Source: Leptospira ellinghausenii (lineage in GTDB: Bacteria > Spirochaetota > Leptospiria > Leptospirales > Leptospiraceae). From it: a DNA stretch of 64,000 bases. Made by a program: the position numbers and the translations under genes. The notes beneath the pieces are model-generated. The model did not search any database and was not told the origin of the DNA. It worked only from the letters and a program-made list of their open reading frames with translations. Each line of letters opens with the position of its first letter. The stretch's first letter is position 1. Below, piece after piece: positions 47,278-55,599 of this stretch. The stretch covers positions 806,001-870,000 of the forward strand of contig NZ_BFAZ01000009.1 of assembly GCF_003114815.1 (NCBI RefSeq). Reading direction: 5' to 3'.

Positions 47278-47578
47278 TAGGTTTTTCCCCCAAACTAATT
47301 ACCATCTAACACATAACGCATGACTAATATCGGGCATTTATTCAATAAAATGCCACCTAACAATGATTTTTCAATTTTTTTCATAACAATTATCTTTTTT
47401 TTAATTCTCATTTTCGTTCCAACTCTATTGCACCTCGGCAAAAAAAAATTTAGAAAAAATTCCTTATCTTTTTGTGTGTACATCCTAATTTTTTTTGACC
47501 CCAAAGGGTGGGTTTCATATAAAGTAACTTCATCGTAGTGTTTCCCCTCTCCCGTTTTTTGGGGATTTTTGGGAAGTT
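47278..47578 (+). promoter_or_regulatory. Intergenic region with strong promoter and structured leader
   Basis: A 301-bp gap between divergent genes. It is very AT-rich, with T and A runs. A near-consensus sigma-70 promoter, TTGACC-17bp-TATAAA, lies at 47495-47523 and faces the zinc-ribbon and leuS genes; the start point would be near 47530. The leader then has alternating C and G tracts (TTTCCCC 47541-47547, CTCCC 47549-47553, GGGGA 47561-47565, GGGAAG 47571-47576). GGGAAG is also the ribosome site of the next gene, so folding could mask it. A weak frame at 47320-47538 is not supported as a gene. Confidence 0.7.
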
Positions 47579-47803
47579 ATGAACAGCACTGTCGATAAGC
47601 GGACTCATACAGGTAAATATAGAATGCTCGAATGCAATACAAAGATAAATACTGCAGACTTTATGAATGTGAAAATCAATAATGTTAAACCTTGTGCGGA
47701 ATGTGGCTCCGTCACTACCCTTTATCAATACAATCTCTGCAAAGTTTGTTTGTCCAAGAGTTTCAAAAAGCTTGTAAAAATCATCGACTCCGTGAGAAAG
47801 TAG
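47579..47803 (+). CDS. Small zinc-ribbon protein
   Basis: A 74-residue cytoplasmic protein, no family recognised. The C-terminal half carries CAECGSVTTLYQYNLCKVC, two CxxC pairs that should bind zinc, followed by a basic helix (KSFKKLVKII). Such mini zinc ribbons often touch nucleic acids or ribosomes. GGGAAG precedes the ATG and a near-consensus promoter lies 50 bp upstream. leuS begins 29 nt after the stop, so the two may be one transcript. Confidence 0.7.
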   Translation: MNSTVDKRTHTGKYRMLECNTKINTADFMNVKINNVKPCAECGSVTTLYQYNLCKVCLSKSFKKLVKIIDSVRK

Positions 47804-47832
47804 AATTAACTACACTTTCTCTACGTTAGTCG

Positions 47833-50436
47833 ATGAATTATCCATTCCAAGATATTGAACAAAAATGGCAAAAATACTGGGACGACCACCAGACCTTTCG
47901 CACAAACGCACACTCATCCAAACCTAAATACTATTGTTTAGACATGTTTCCTTACCCAAGTGGTGCTGGACTTCACGTAGGCCACCCAGAAGGATACACA
48001 GCCACTGACATCATTTCAAGACTCAAACGTATGGAAGGATACGAGGTTTTACACCCCATGGGTTGGGATGCATTTGGACTGCCTGCAGAACGATATGCGA
48101 TGACAACGGGCATTCACCCACGTACCACCACAAAAAATAACATCAATACCTTCCGTCGCCAAATCAAAAGCCTTGGTCTTTCCTATGACTGGGAAAGGGA
48201 AATCTCCACCACCCATCCGGACTATTACCGATGGACCCAATGGATTTTTTTACAGATCTACAATTCCTACTTTGACAGGAAACAAAACAAAGCTGTACCC
48301 ATCGACACACTCAAAAAAACCTTGGAAACCGAAGGATCCACCTATTTTGAAGGGGTAGAACTTCCGAAAGGAATCCAATTTACAGGTTCCGAATGGAAAT
48401 CCAAATCACGCAAAGATAAAGAGGACATTTTGTCCCATTTCCGATTGGTGTACGAAGCCAATATCCCGGTGAATTGGTGTGAAGCTCTCGGAACGGTTCT
48501 TGCGAACGAAGAAGTCGAAGAATGGACATCCAAAGGGTATTCAGTCGAACGAAAACCCATGCGCCAATACATGATGCGCATCACCTCTTACGCCGAACGA
48601 TTATTAAACGATCTTTCTCTCTGTGAATGGCCGCCTTCTACACTTGAGATGCAAAGAAACTGGATTGGGAAGTCTGAAGGTTTGGAACTCAACTTCCACG
48701 TTCCTTCCTTAAAAAAAGACATCACTGTGTATACCACTCGTCCTGATACGATTTTTGGTGCCACTTACCTAGTCCTTGCCCCAGAACATCCATTGGTAGC
48801 AGAACTCACAACAGCGGAACAAAAGAAAGCTGTTGAAACTTACCAAAAGGATTGTTCTCTAAAAAGTGATTTAGAACGAACCGAACTGAATAAAGACAAA
48901 ACGGGTGTATTCACGGGTAGTTATGCCAGTTTGCCAACCGATCCTTCAGTGAATGTTCCCATATACATCTCTGATTATGTATTAATCTCTTACGGAACGG
49001 GTGCCATTATGGCGGTTCCAGCACATGACCAAAGAGACTATGACTTTGCCGTGAAATTCCAACTTTCCATCAAACAAGTGATTGATGGAAAAATGGAACC
49101 ACATCTTGCCTTTGATTCCAAAGAATCAGTTTGTATCAACTCCTCTTCCGCAGAAGTGCAGTTAGATGGAAAATCATACAAAGATGCGTTCCAAACAATG
49201 GTGGATTGGGCAGAGAAAAAATCTGTAGGCCGTAAAAAAATCCAATTCAAACTCAGAGATTGGCTTTTCGCCAGACAAAGGTATTGGGGAGAGCCCATCC
49301 CTCTTGTGCATTTTGAAGACGGAACACCAAAAGCCCTGAAAGAATCTGAACTTCCTTTAGTTCTTCCTGATTTGGAAGAATTCAAACCTTCTGGAACAGG
49401 TGAATCTCCTCTTGCCCTTGCGAAAGATTGGTTAGTTTATAAGGATCCAGAAACAGGGGAAATCGGCAAACGAGAAACCAATACGATGCCACAGTGGGCC
49501 GGTTCTTGTTATTATTATCTTCGTTACATTGATCCAAGAAACAATGACAAACTCATTGATCCAACACTTGAAAAGATGTGGATGCCAGTAGAAGTGTATG
49601 TGGGTGGAGCAGAACATGCCGTATTACACCTGTTATACTCAAGGTTTTGGCATAAAATTCTTTTTGATTTGGGACATGTATCCACACAAGAACCATTTAA
49701 AAAATTAGTCCACCAAGGCCTCATCCTTGGGGAAGACAAAGGCAAAATGTCCAAATCACGTGGAAACGTAGTCAATCCAGATGACGTAGTCTCTGAATAT
49801 GGTGCTGATACACTACGACTCTTTGAAATGTTTATGGGCCCATTTGAGATGTCCAAACCTTGGAGTAAAAATGGTGTGGATGGTGTGTTCCGATTTTTAA
49901 ATCGAGTATGGCGACTCTTTCACTCAGGAGAAAACGAATCCTTCTTTGTAGAAGATATCGAACCAAATGAAGCTGAGCTCAAAACCCTACACCGTACCAT
50001 TAAAAAAGTAAAAGATGATATCGATGGGTTTTCGTTTAACACTGCTGTTTCCCAAATGATGATCTTCATCAATGAGTTCACAAGTAATCCAAGAAAACCT
50101 AAAAAAGTATTAGAACCTTTTGTTTTGGCATTGTCTCCTTTTGCACCTCACCTAGCAGAAGAACTCTGGGCAAAATTAGGACACAAAGAATCTCTTGCAT
50201 ACCATCCGTATCCAAAATGGGAAGAAAAGTATTTAGTGGATGCCAACATCACCATCGTTGTCCAAGTGAACGGCAAAATGCGTGGGGAATTTTTAGCACC
50301 TAGAGAAATTGAAGAAAAAGATGCCTTATCCCTTGCAAAAGAAGTGGAAAAGGCAAAAGCTTTCTGGGTCGGAAAAGAAATCAAAAAAGAAATTTATGTC
50401 AAAGGCAAACTTGTCAACATCGTCGTTGCGGGTTAA
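47833..50436 (+). CDS. leuS: Leucine--tRNA ligase
   Basis: An 867-residue class I synthetase charging tRNA-Leu. The HIGH motif is HVGHPEGYTATD near residue 48, and KMSKSRGNVVNPD lies near 638. The CP1 editing domain (about 225-420) has TTRPDTIFGATYLVLAPEHP and VPAHDQRDYDFA, with the conserved Asp that binds the amino group of misactivated amino acids. The C-terminal domain ends with the usual short beta-rich cap (VNGKMRGEF). Length and order match bacterial LeuS. Confidence 0.97.
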   Translation: MNYPFQDIEQKWQKYWDDHQTFRTNAHSSKPKYYCLDMFPYPSGAGLHVGHPEGYTATDIISRLKRMEGYEVLHPMGWDAFGLPAERYAMTTGIHPRTTTKNNINTFRRQIKSLGLSYDWEREISTTHPDYYRWTQWIFLQIYNSYFDRKQNKAVPIDTLKKTLETEGSTYFEGVELPKGIQFTGSEWKSKSRKDKEDILSHFRLVYEANIPVNWCEALGTVLANEEVEEWTSKGYSVERKPMRQYMMRITSYAERLLNDLSLCEWPPSTLEMQRNWIGKSEGLELNFHVPSLKKDITVYTTRPDTIFGATYLVLAPEHPLVAELTTAEQKKAVETYQKDCSLKSDLERTELNKDKTGVFTGSYASLPTDPSVNVPIYISDYVLISYGTGAIMAVPAHDQRDYDFAVKFQLSIKQVIDGKMEPHLAFDSKESVCINSSSAEVQLDGKSYKDAFQTMVDWAEKKSVGRKKIQFKLRDWLFARQRYWGEPIPLVHFEDGTPKALKESELPLVLPDLEEFKPSGTGESPLALAKDWLVYKDPETGEIGKRETNTMPQWAGSCYYYLRYIDPRNNDKLIDPTLEKMWMPVEVYVGGAEHAVLHLLYSRFWHKILFDLGHVSTQEPFKKLVHQGLILGEDKGKMSKSRGNVVNPDDVVSEYGADTLRLFEMFMGPFEMSKPWSKNGVDGVFRFLNRVWRLFHSGENESFFVEDIEPNEAELKTLHRTIKKVKDDIDGFSFNTAVSQMMIFINEFTSNPRKPKKVLEPFVLALSPFAPHLAEELWAKLGHKESLAYHPYPKWEEKYLVDANITIVVQVNGKMRGEFLAPREIEEKDALSLAKEVEKAKAFWVGKEIKKEIYVKGKLVNIVVAG

Positions 50437-50518
50437 AATACGATAAATAATCTCTTGCAATCTAACACAGATCCCATTCTAGTAATGGAGGTTTGATTTA
50501 AATTTTTTGAGGTATCTC

Positions 50519-51556
50519 GTGTTCAATTGTAGTTTTCTATTTCGTTTCTCTTCCTTATCATTTGTATTTTTTTTCCTATTTTATTCTTGTTATTCGAAAT
50601 CAAATAACGATTCTCGCACTTTCTTAGAAGCCTTACTTTTATTAAATGCGTCAAAAACATGTGAAACTTCCCCCGAGTCATGTTCACTCAGTAGTTTTAC
50701 TTTGGCCCAAGCCACAGAGGCAAATGTTTGGGCAGGGATTTTGTTTGCTTCCAATCAATTTGTTGCTGTTTCACAAGATGGAACCAATCGAGTGATGACC
50801 TCTAACGATGGAATTACTTGGACAGCAAGATCAGCTTCTGAGGCAAACCAATGGCTCAGCGTTGCCTATGGTAACAATATTTACGTAGCTGTTGCAAATA
50901 GTGGAACAAATCGAATCATGAGCTCCTCTGATGGCATCACTTGGACTGCACGCACTAGTCCAAGTAGTAATTTTGATTGGGTTACGTTTGGAAATGGAAT
51001 CTTTGTTGCGGTCGCAAGTGGAGGAAGCTGGGCAACTTCAACAGATGGTATCACTTGGACAACCCGAACAAACCCAGGTGCTTCTGCATGGCACAGTGTA
51101 ACTTTCGGAAACAATCTATTTGTAGCTGTGGCAGGAAGTGGGACCAACAGAGTTGCTACATCAACTGACGGAATCAATTGGACGCTCCAAACATCGGCTG
51201 AACTAAACGACTGGCGCTCTGTCACCTTTGGAAAAGGAAAATTTGTTGCGGTTGCTAGAACAGGTACAAATCGAGTGATGACATCAACTGATGGAATCAA
51301 TTGGACTCCCCATGCATCATCAGAACAAAATGAATGGTATGAAGTTATGTATGGAAATGGATTGTTTATGGCCGCATCATTTACGGGTAACAATCGAATT
51401 ATGACATCCACAGATGGAATTTCTTGGACTGCACGAGCAACAGCAGCTAACAATTCCTGGAAAGGAATTGCTTTTGGAAAAGACACTTGGGTAATCGTAT
51501 CGATTGATGGGACTGGAACCAATCGCGTCCAATGGGCGAGCTGGAAAAAGAATTAA
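50519..51556 (+). CDS. Lipoprotein with seven-bladed beta-propeller repeats
   Basis: A 345-residue exported protein. The GTG at 50519 is chosen because GAGG lies 6 nt upstream; a TTG four codons earlier lacks a well-spaced site. The signal peptide ends FYSC, a lipobox. Residues 70-345 are seven tandem units of about 38-40 residues, each with a WxSVxFGNxxFVAVA strand pair and an Asp-box-like end, STDGITWT. Seven units suggest one closed seven-bladed propeller. The last unit is diverged (NRVQWASWK), as is usual for a closing blade. Function unknown; such surface propellers often bind ligands or partners. Confidence 0.78.
   Translation: MFNCSFLFRFSSLSFVFFFLFYSCYSKSNNDSRTFLEALLLLNASKTCETSPESCSLSSFTLAQATEANVWAGILFASNQFVAVSQDGTNRVMTSNDGITWTARSASEANQWLSVAYGNNIYVAVANSGTNRIMSSSDGITWTARTSPSSNFDWVTFGNGIFVAVASGGSWATSTDGITWTTRTNPGASAWHSVTFGNNLFVAVAGSGTNRVATSTDGINWTLQTSAELNDWRSVTFGKGKFVAVARTGTNRVMTSTDGINWTPHASSEQNEWYEVMYGNGLFMAASFTGNNRIMTSTDGISWTARATAANNSWKGIAFGKDTWVIVSIDGTGTNRVQWASWKKN
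50722..51535 (+). repeat. Seven tandem ~115-bp coding repeats
   Basis: These repeats encode the propeller blades above. At DNA level they are similar enough (recurring ACAGATGGAATCA-like and ACTTGGAC words) to permit slippage or recombination. Unit number could vary between strains. Confidence 0.7.
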
Positions 51557-51562
51557 TACATT

Positions 51563-51615
51563 TTTGTAATTCTTATCTTTCCAATAGGAAGATATGAATT
51601 ACAAATACTTTTTAT
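51563..51615. terminator. Long hairpin terminator between convergent genes
   Basis: A near-perfect stem of about 18 pairs (51563-51582 with 51587-51605; one mismatch, one bulge) closes on the loop AATA. It is followed by CTTTTTATT. It ends the propeller-gene transcript and may also serve the opposite operon. Confidence 0.85.
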
Positions 51616-51631
51616 TAATTGGCATATCCCT

Positions 51632-52792
51632 TTACAAAATCACCATCACAAAGATAAGCACACCAATCAGAACGATGGTGATGAAGGCTCCCATTAACAT
51701 AAATAAGTTGGCACCTGAAGATTTTGACTCTTGTTGTGGTGCATTTCCTACTTTTTTCTTTTGAGTTTGGCCAGCTCCCGTTTTGTTTCCCGTTCCGGCA
51801 ATGGATGTAGGCTTTGGAATTGCCACTTTTACTGGATGTTCTTCAATCGAATGGAATAAATATTGATTCGGTCCTTCTGCAAAAATATGGTATTCGGTTT
51901 TGTTACTCGCAATCCCAAGGAATTTACCCACAACAGGTTCCTTTTTGATTTTACCTTCCTCGTCTATGAGACCCAATATTTGTGCATTAGTGAGTCCTTC
52001 AGGTGTTTCCGTTGGAACTCGAAATAAAATTTCCATTCCTTCCATTAAGTTATCAAACTCGATTCCATTGATAGGTGAGATGACAGTTTTCATATTAAGT
52101 TCTTTTGGAAAACCAGTACGAAATTGTGCAATTTGTCGATCCAAAGCAGAACCTTCACCTTTGGGAAGTTCGGTGGAAACAGAAGGAACAGAAGCATCTT
52201 GTGCGGCTGGTGCCTCGTCTTCTGGTTTTGGAATCGGAAGGATGACTCCTTTCATTGGATTTTCATATCTAAACTTTGCAGTTGAAATTTTATCTACTTC
52301 GGCTTGGAGTTTGATATTTCTTCCCTTGGTTGCCATAAGGATTGGATTTTCTAAAAGTTCCGTGATATGTGAAGGATCCTTCTTTTGCCATAGGGGCAGG
52401 AGTTCCTCTAACTTCTCTTTGGTGAAGGCTCGGTGAACGGCACGACCAATGTTTTCGGAAATAGCAGGATCATACCCACCTGTTTTACCAATGTCACCTA
52501 AGTCTGTTGAAATTTGCACATGATCAGCGAACGTGCGAATCCTACGAAAGGTGGGAGACGTTCCCACAACTGCATAGAGTTCCATAATGTGTTTACGGAT
52601 GGAGGATACTAAAATGAGAACCATACCGTTCAAACTGTCCAAATCAATTTTTACTTTTACCAAGTAACCATCTGTGATTTTTCCCTGTAGAACTTCTTTA
52701 GCTTGTTCATCAGTAAACACAGCTTCTCTTGTCAAACCGAGAAGGTCTGCTTGTCTTTTTAATTGGTCTGCTTTTGTACTTAATTCTGACAT
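51632..52792 (-). CDS. Tail-anchored hypothetical protein
   Basis: A 386-residue protein of no recognised family. Most of it is soluble and cytoplasmic, with a helical N-terminus (STKADQLKRQADLLGLTREAV) and mixed alpha/beta parts. A Pro/Ala/Glu-rich linker lies near 190-215, and a Gln/Lys-rich linker precedes one C-terminal membrane helix (LFMLMGAFITIVLIGVLIF), giving a tail-anchored topology. It starts in the stop codon of the HATPase gene (TAATG), so the two are strongly coupled and likely work together. Confidence 0.65.
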   Translation of the reverse strand: MSELSTKADQLKRQADLLGLTREAVFTDEQAKEVLQGKITDGYLVKVKIDLDSLNGMVLILVSSIRKHIMELYAVVGTSPTFRRIRTFADHVQISTDLGDIGKTGGYDPAISENIGRAVHRAFTKEKLEELLPLWQKKDPSHITELLENPILMATKGRNIKLQAEVDKISTAKFRYENPMKGVILPIPKPEDEAPAAQDASVPSVSTELPKGEGSALDRQIAQFRTGFPKELNMKTVISPINGIEFDNLMEGMEILFRVPTETPEGLTNAQILGLIDEEGKIKKEPVVGKFLGIASNKTEYHIFAEGPNQYLFHSIEEHPVKVAIPKPTSIAGTGNKTGAGQTQKKKVGNAPQQESKSSGANLFMLMGAFITIVLIGVLIFVMVIL

Positions 52793-53502
52793 TATTCTAC
52801 AAACAGTTGTTCGGTAATTCCATTTGATTTTGGTATTTCATGTAATGGAACTTCGACACGCGCTACTGTTTCCTTTTTCCTTTCTGATGAGTATATTGAA
52901 AATAAACGACGATCAAAACCAGATTGAGACAATAATATTTCTACCATTGTGATTCCCATTCCTGCTCCTTCTGTACTATCACCATGTTCCATAAAGAACT
53001 CGAATAGATTATCATACTTTTTAGCATTGATAAACTTTTCTTTTACCCTTTCTGCTTCAATTGGCAATAATGGAAAATTATTTCGAATTTCTAAATCTAT
53101 TTTGTCTTTTTTGTAAATACAAGTGATTTTAACAAAATGTCCCGATTCTCTCATTTTTTGTTTATAAGTGGGAAATTTGCGTTCATTCAAACTTGATTTG
53201 AAGAGTTTCATTCCTTCTTCATAATCCTCTAATTTTTGGATATTGAGTTGGAGTTCTTCAAAAATGATTCGTTTGATTGCTGCCTTCGTAGAATTGACTA
53301 TTAACTCTTTTGCAGCTGTGTAAAAGAGTTCCATCAGGTCTTCGCGATCTAAGGAACGCAAAATTCGTAACAAAATGTATTTGAGTTTTGCCTCACCTAT
53401 GTCTCCCATCACATAGGTGATCATGGAAATTTTTTTCCCAGCCTCTACAGCCTGATCCACAGTTCGACAAAAATCTGGACTGAGAAAAATCTCTTGGGAC
53501 AT
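52792..53502 (-). CDS. Orphan histidine-kinase-like ATPase domain protein
   Basis: A 236-residue soluble protein. Residues 60-220 look like a GHKL/HATPase_c fold: the N-box ELIVNSTKAA (near 67) and a glycine-rich loop DSTEGAGMGITM (near 174). It lacks a phospho-accepting His domain, so it is not a complete sensor kinase. It could be an anti-sigma-type Ser kinase or a structural ATP-binding protein. It sits between thrC (50-nt gap) and the tail-anchored gene (1-nt overlap). Confidence 0.65.
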   Translation of the reverse strand: MSQEIFLSPDFCRTVDQAVEAGKKISMITYVMGDIGEAKLKYILLRILRSLDREDLMELFYTAAKELIVNSTKAAIKRIIFEELQLNIQKLEDYEEGMKLFKSSLNERKFPTYKQKMRESGHFVKITCIYKKDKIDLEIRNNFPLLPIEAERVKEKFINAKKYDNLFEFFMEHGDSTEGAGMGITMVEILLSQSGFDRRLFSIYSSERKKETVARVEVPLHEIPKSNGITEQLFVE

Positions 53503-53552
53503 ACCGGTAAACTTAAAAAAATTGCCAGCGAAGTGGAGATTTGTCTAGCGAT

Positions 53553-54902
53553 TTATGTTTTCTTCAAATGTTTACCGAGGATTTCCATCACACCCGATAA
53601 GGTTGGCTTACAAGGTAAAATCACATTCTTTAAGGTATCATCCACCTTAGGAATTTTCCCTTCGTGAAAGGCAAGTTTGAACTCAGTGAACTTGAGACCA
53701 TTGGCGGTGGAGATCACAACAACAGACTCGCCTTGTTTGACCACTCCTGATTGGATTGATTTTAATAAACTAGCAAGTGCCACACCTGTGTGAGGGTCAT
53801 TATAGAGTCCGTACAAATCCCCTCTTGCGCTTGCGTTCGCTAATTCCTCTTCCGTTGCCACCTCTACAATTCCATTGAATTTTTTCAGAACACGGATCGC
53901 TTTTTTCACGGAAACAGGATCTCCAATTTGGATCGCAGACGCTAAGGTTTTTTCAGCAGTGACGGGAGAGAACTCCGCAAAACCCTTCTTAAACGACTCA
54001 TAGAGAGGACTTGCATTTTTTGCCTGAGCCAGGATGATCCTTGGCAGTTTTTGAATGAGACCAAGTTCGAACATCATTTCAAAACCCATTCCAAGTGCGG
54101 AAACATTTCCTAAATTCCCACCAGGGATGACAACCCAATCAGGCACATTCCATCCGAGTTGTTGGGTGATTTCGACAGAAATAGATTTTTGACCTTCGAT
54201 GCGAAGGGAATTCATGGAATTTGCTAGATAAATTGACTTTTCTTGCGTGAGTTCTTTCACAACTGCCATACATCCATCAAAGTCAGTTTCCAAGGCAAGC
54301 ACGATGGCACCGTTGGAAACAGGTTGGATGAGTTGAGCCGTTGAAACTTTGTTAGCTGGAAGTAAAATAATAGCAGGAATCCCAGCCTTGGCAGCATAAG
54401 AAGCAAGAGCAGCAGAAGTGTCTCCCGTCGATGCACAAGCGACTGCCTTAATGGGAACTCCATCAGCAATCATTTGGTTCACTTGGCTGACAAGAACGGT
54501 CATCCCTAAATCTTTAAACGAACCAGTATGTGAGACTCCGCACTGTTTGACATGAAGGCTCTTTAATCCAAGGTCCTTTGCAAAACGAGAAGCGTCATAC
54601 AAATGGGTTGTCCCTTCCCCGGACGTAATGATGTTTTCCTCTTTGATTTCGGGGAGAACCCATTCTTTTTTGCCCCAAACCCCAGAAGCATTGGGAAATT
54701 GGCTCGAACGGAAACGGGATTCGAATGTGGACTTCCACTCTTCCGCTGGGATTTTTTTTAAGCTGTCTAAATCATGTTCTACATTTAGAAGTTCTCCACA
54801 ACTGGAACAGGAATAGATAACCTGGTGGAGTGGGTATGTTTTGCGACAGGATTCGTTGGTACAGCGAAACTGTGCTCGGAATTGATATTTTGTAAGTGAC
54901 AT
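53553..54902 (-). CDS. thrC: Threonine synthase
   Basis: A 449-residue PLP enzyme turning O-phosphohomoserine into threonine. The N-terminus has a rubredoxin-like four-Cys zinc site (CTNESC and CSSCG). The PLP lysine lies in SHTGSFKDLGM near residue 129, and the phosphate loop is PGGNLGNVSALG near 260. The C-terminal GVALASLLK region fits the plant/archaeal-type ThrC. It is divergent from lepB, with about 90 bp between starts. Confidence 0.94.
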   Translation of the reverse strand: MSLTKYQFRAQFRCTNESCRKTYPLHQVIYSCSSCGELLNVEHDLDSLKKIPAEEWKSTFESRFRSSQFPNASGVWGKKEWVLPEIKEENIITSGEGTTHLYDASRFAKDLGLKSLHVKQCGVSHTGSFKDLGMTVLVSQVNQMIADGVPIKAVACASTGDTSAALASYAAKAGIPAIILLPANKVSTAQLIQPVSNGAIVLALETDFDGCMAVVKELTQEKSIYLANSMNSLRIEGQKSISVEITQQLGWNVPDWVVIPGGNLGNVSALGMGFEMMFELGLIQKLPRIILAQAKNASPLYESFKKGFAEFSPVTAEKTLASAIQIGDPVSVKKAIRVLKKFNGIVEVATEEELANASARGDLYGLYNDPHTGVALASLLKSIQSGVVKQGESVVVISTANGLKFTEFKLAFHEGKIPKVDDTLKNVILPCKPTLSGVMEILGKHLKKT

Positions 54903-54991
54903 AGACTTCTCTAGGCTTCAGATTTACGGAAACTTCCTTTTCCATTCTTTGGAAAGGGGAAAAATGCACGAATGATTTTTATCGTTTTTTG

Positions 54992-55597
54992 ATGGATATG
55001 GAAACAGAAACTTTAGGCCCCCACTGGTGGAGTAAAATCAAACGTTACGTGAGAAGAAGCCTCTTCGTCTTCTTATTTCTCTGTTTCTTACTGTTTGTCC
55101 GTATCTTTTTATTCCAAATCTATTCGGTCCAAGGGAATTCCATGTATCCTACCTTGGAACATGGATCTGTCGTTTTTGTCTGGAAGGGAGGATATGCCAT
55201 CTCTGCCAAATTTTTTGGAACGGAATTATTGTACACAGATCCAAGTATCAATAAATTAGATTTGGTCTTATTTGTGAGCCAGGAAGACGAACTTGTCGTC
55301 AAACGTGTGATAGGTTTACCTGGCGAATTTTATTCGATTGAATCAGGCAGGGTACTGATCGATTCGATGGAACTTTTGGAAAATTATCTTCCAAAAGGAA
55401 CGTACACAAGTGAACCTTCAACTTCTGTATTTTTAAACAGACATCATTCTCCATTTCTTGCAATGGACAAACAAGGAAGAATCCCTCCTGGTTATTATTT
55501 ATTACTCGGTGACAATCGTCAGTATTCAACTGACTCGAGATCGTTTGGACTCGTACCAGTTGAAAAGATTAAAGGAAAGGTAATCTTTTATTTTTAA
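54992..55597 (+). CDS. lepB: Signal peptidase I
   Basis: A 201-residue membrane protease that removes Sec and Tat signal peptides. One N-terminal helix (FVFLFLCFLLFVRIFLF) anchors it. The catalytic Ser is in GNSMYPTL near residue 49, the catalytic Lys in VVKRVIGLPG near 104, and the C-terminal box is LLGDNRQYSTDSRSFG. The start is the first ATG of the frame; another lies two codons on. It heads a three-gene operon with the PBP (2-nt gap) and the Maf-type gene. Confidence 0.93.
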   Translation: MDMETETLGPHWWSKIKRYVRRSLFVFLFLCFLLFVRIFLFQIYSVQGNSMYPTLEHGSVVFVWKGGYAISAKFFGTELLYTDPSINKLDLVLFVSQEDELVVKRVIGLPGEFYSIESGRVLIDSMELLENYLPKGTYTSEPSTSVFLNRHHSPFLAMDKQGRIPPGYYLLLGDNRQYSTDSRSFGLVPVEKIKGKVIFYF

Positions 55598-55599
55598 CA

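Noticed and set aside
47320..47538. A 72-codon plus-strand frame with a hydrophobic segment
   Set aside because: It is in a very AT-rich gap, has low-complexity composition, no ribosome site, and overlaps the promoter of the next gene.
54937..54957. Hairpin CTTTTCCA / TGGAAAGG between thrC and lepB
   Set aside because: Eight pairs including one G-T, no T run, and no sign of regulatory sequence around it. It may be chance.
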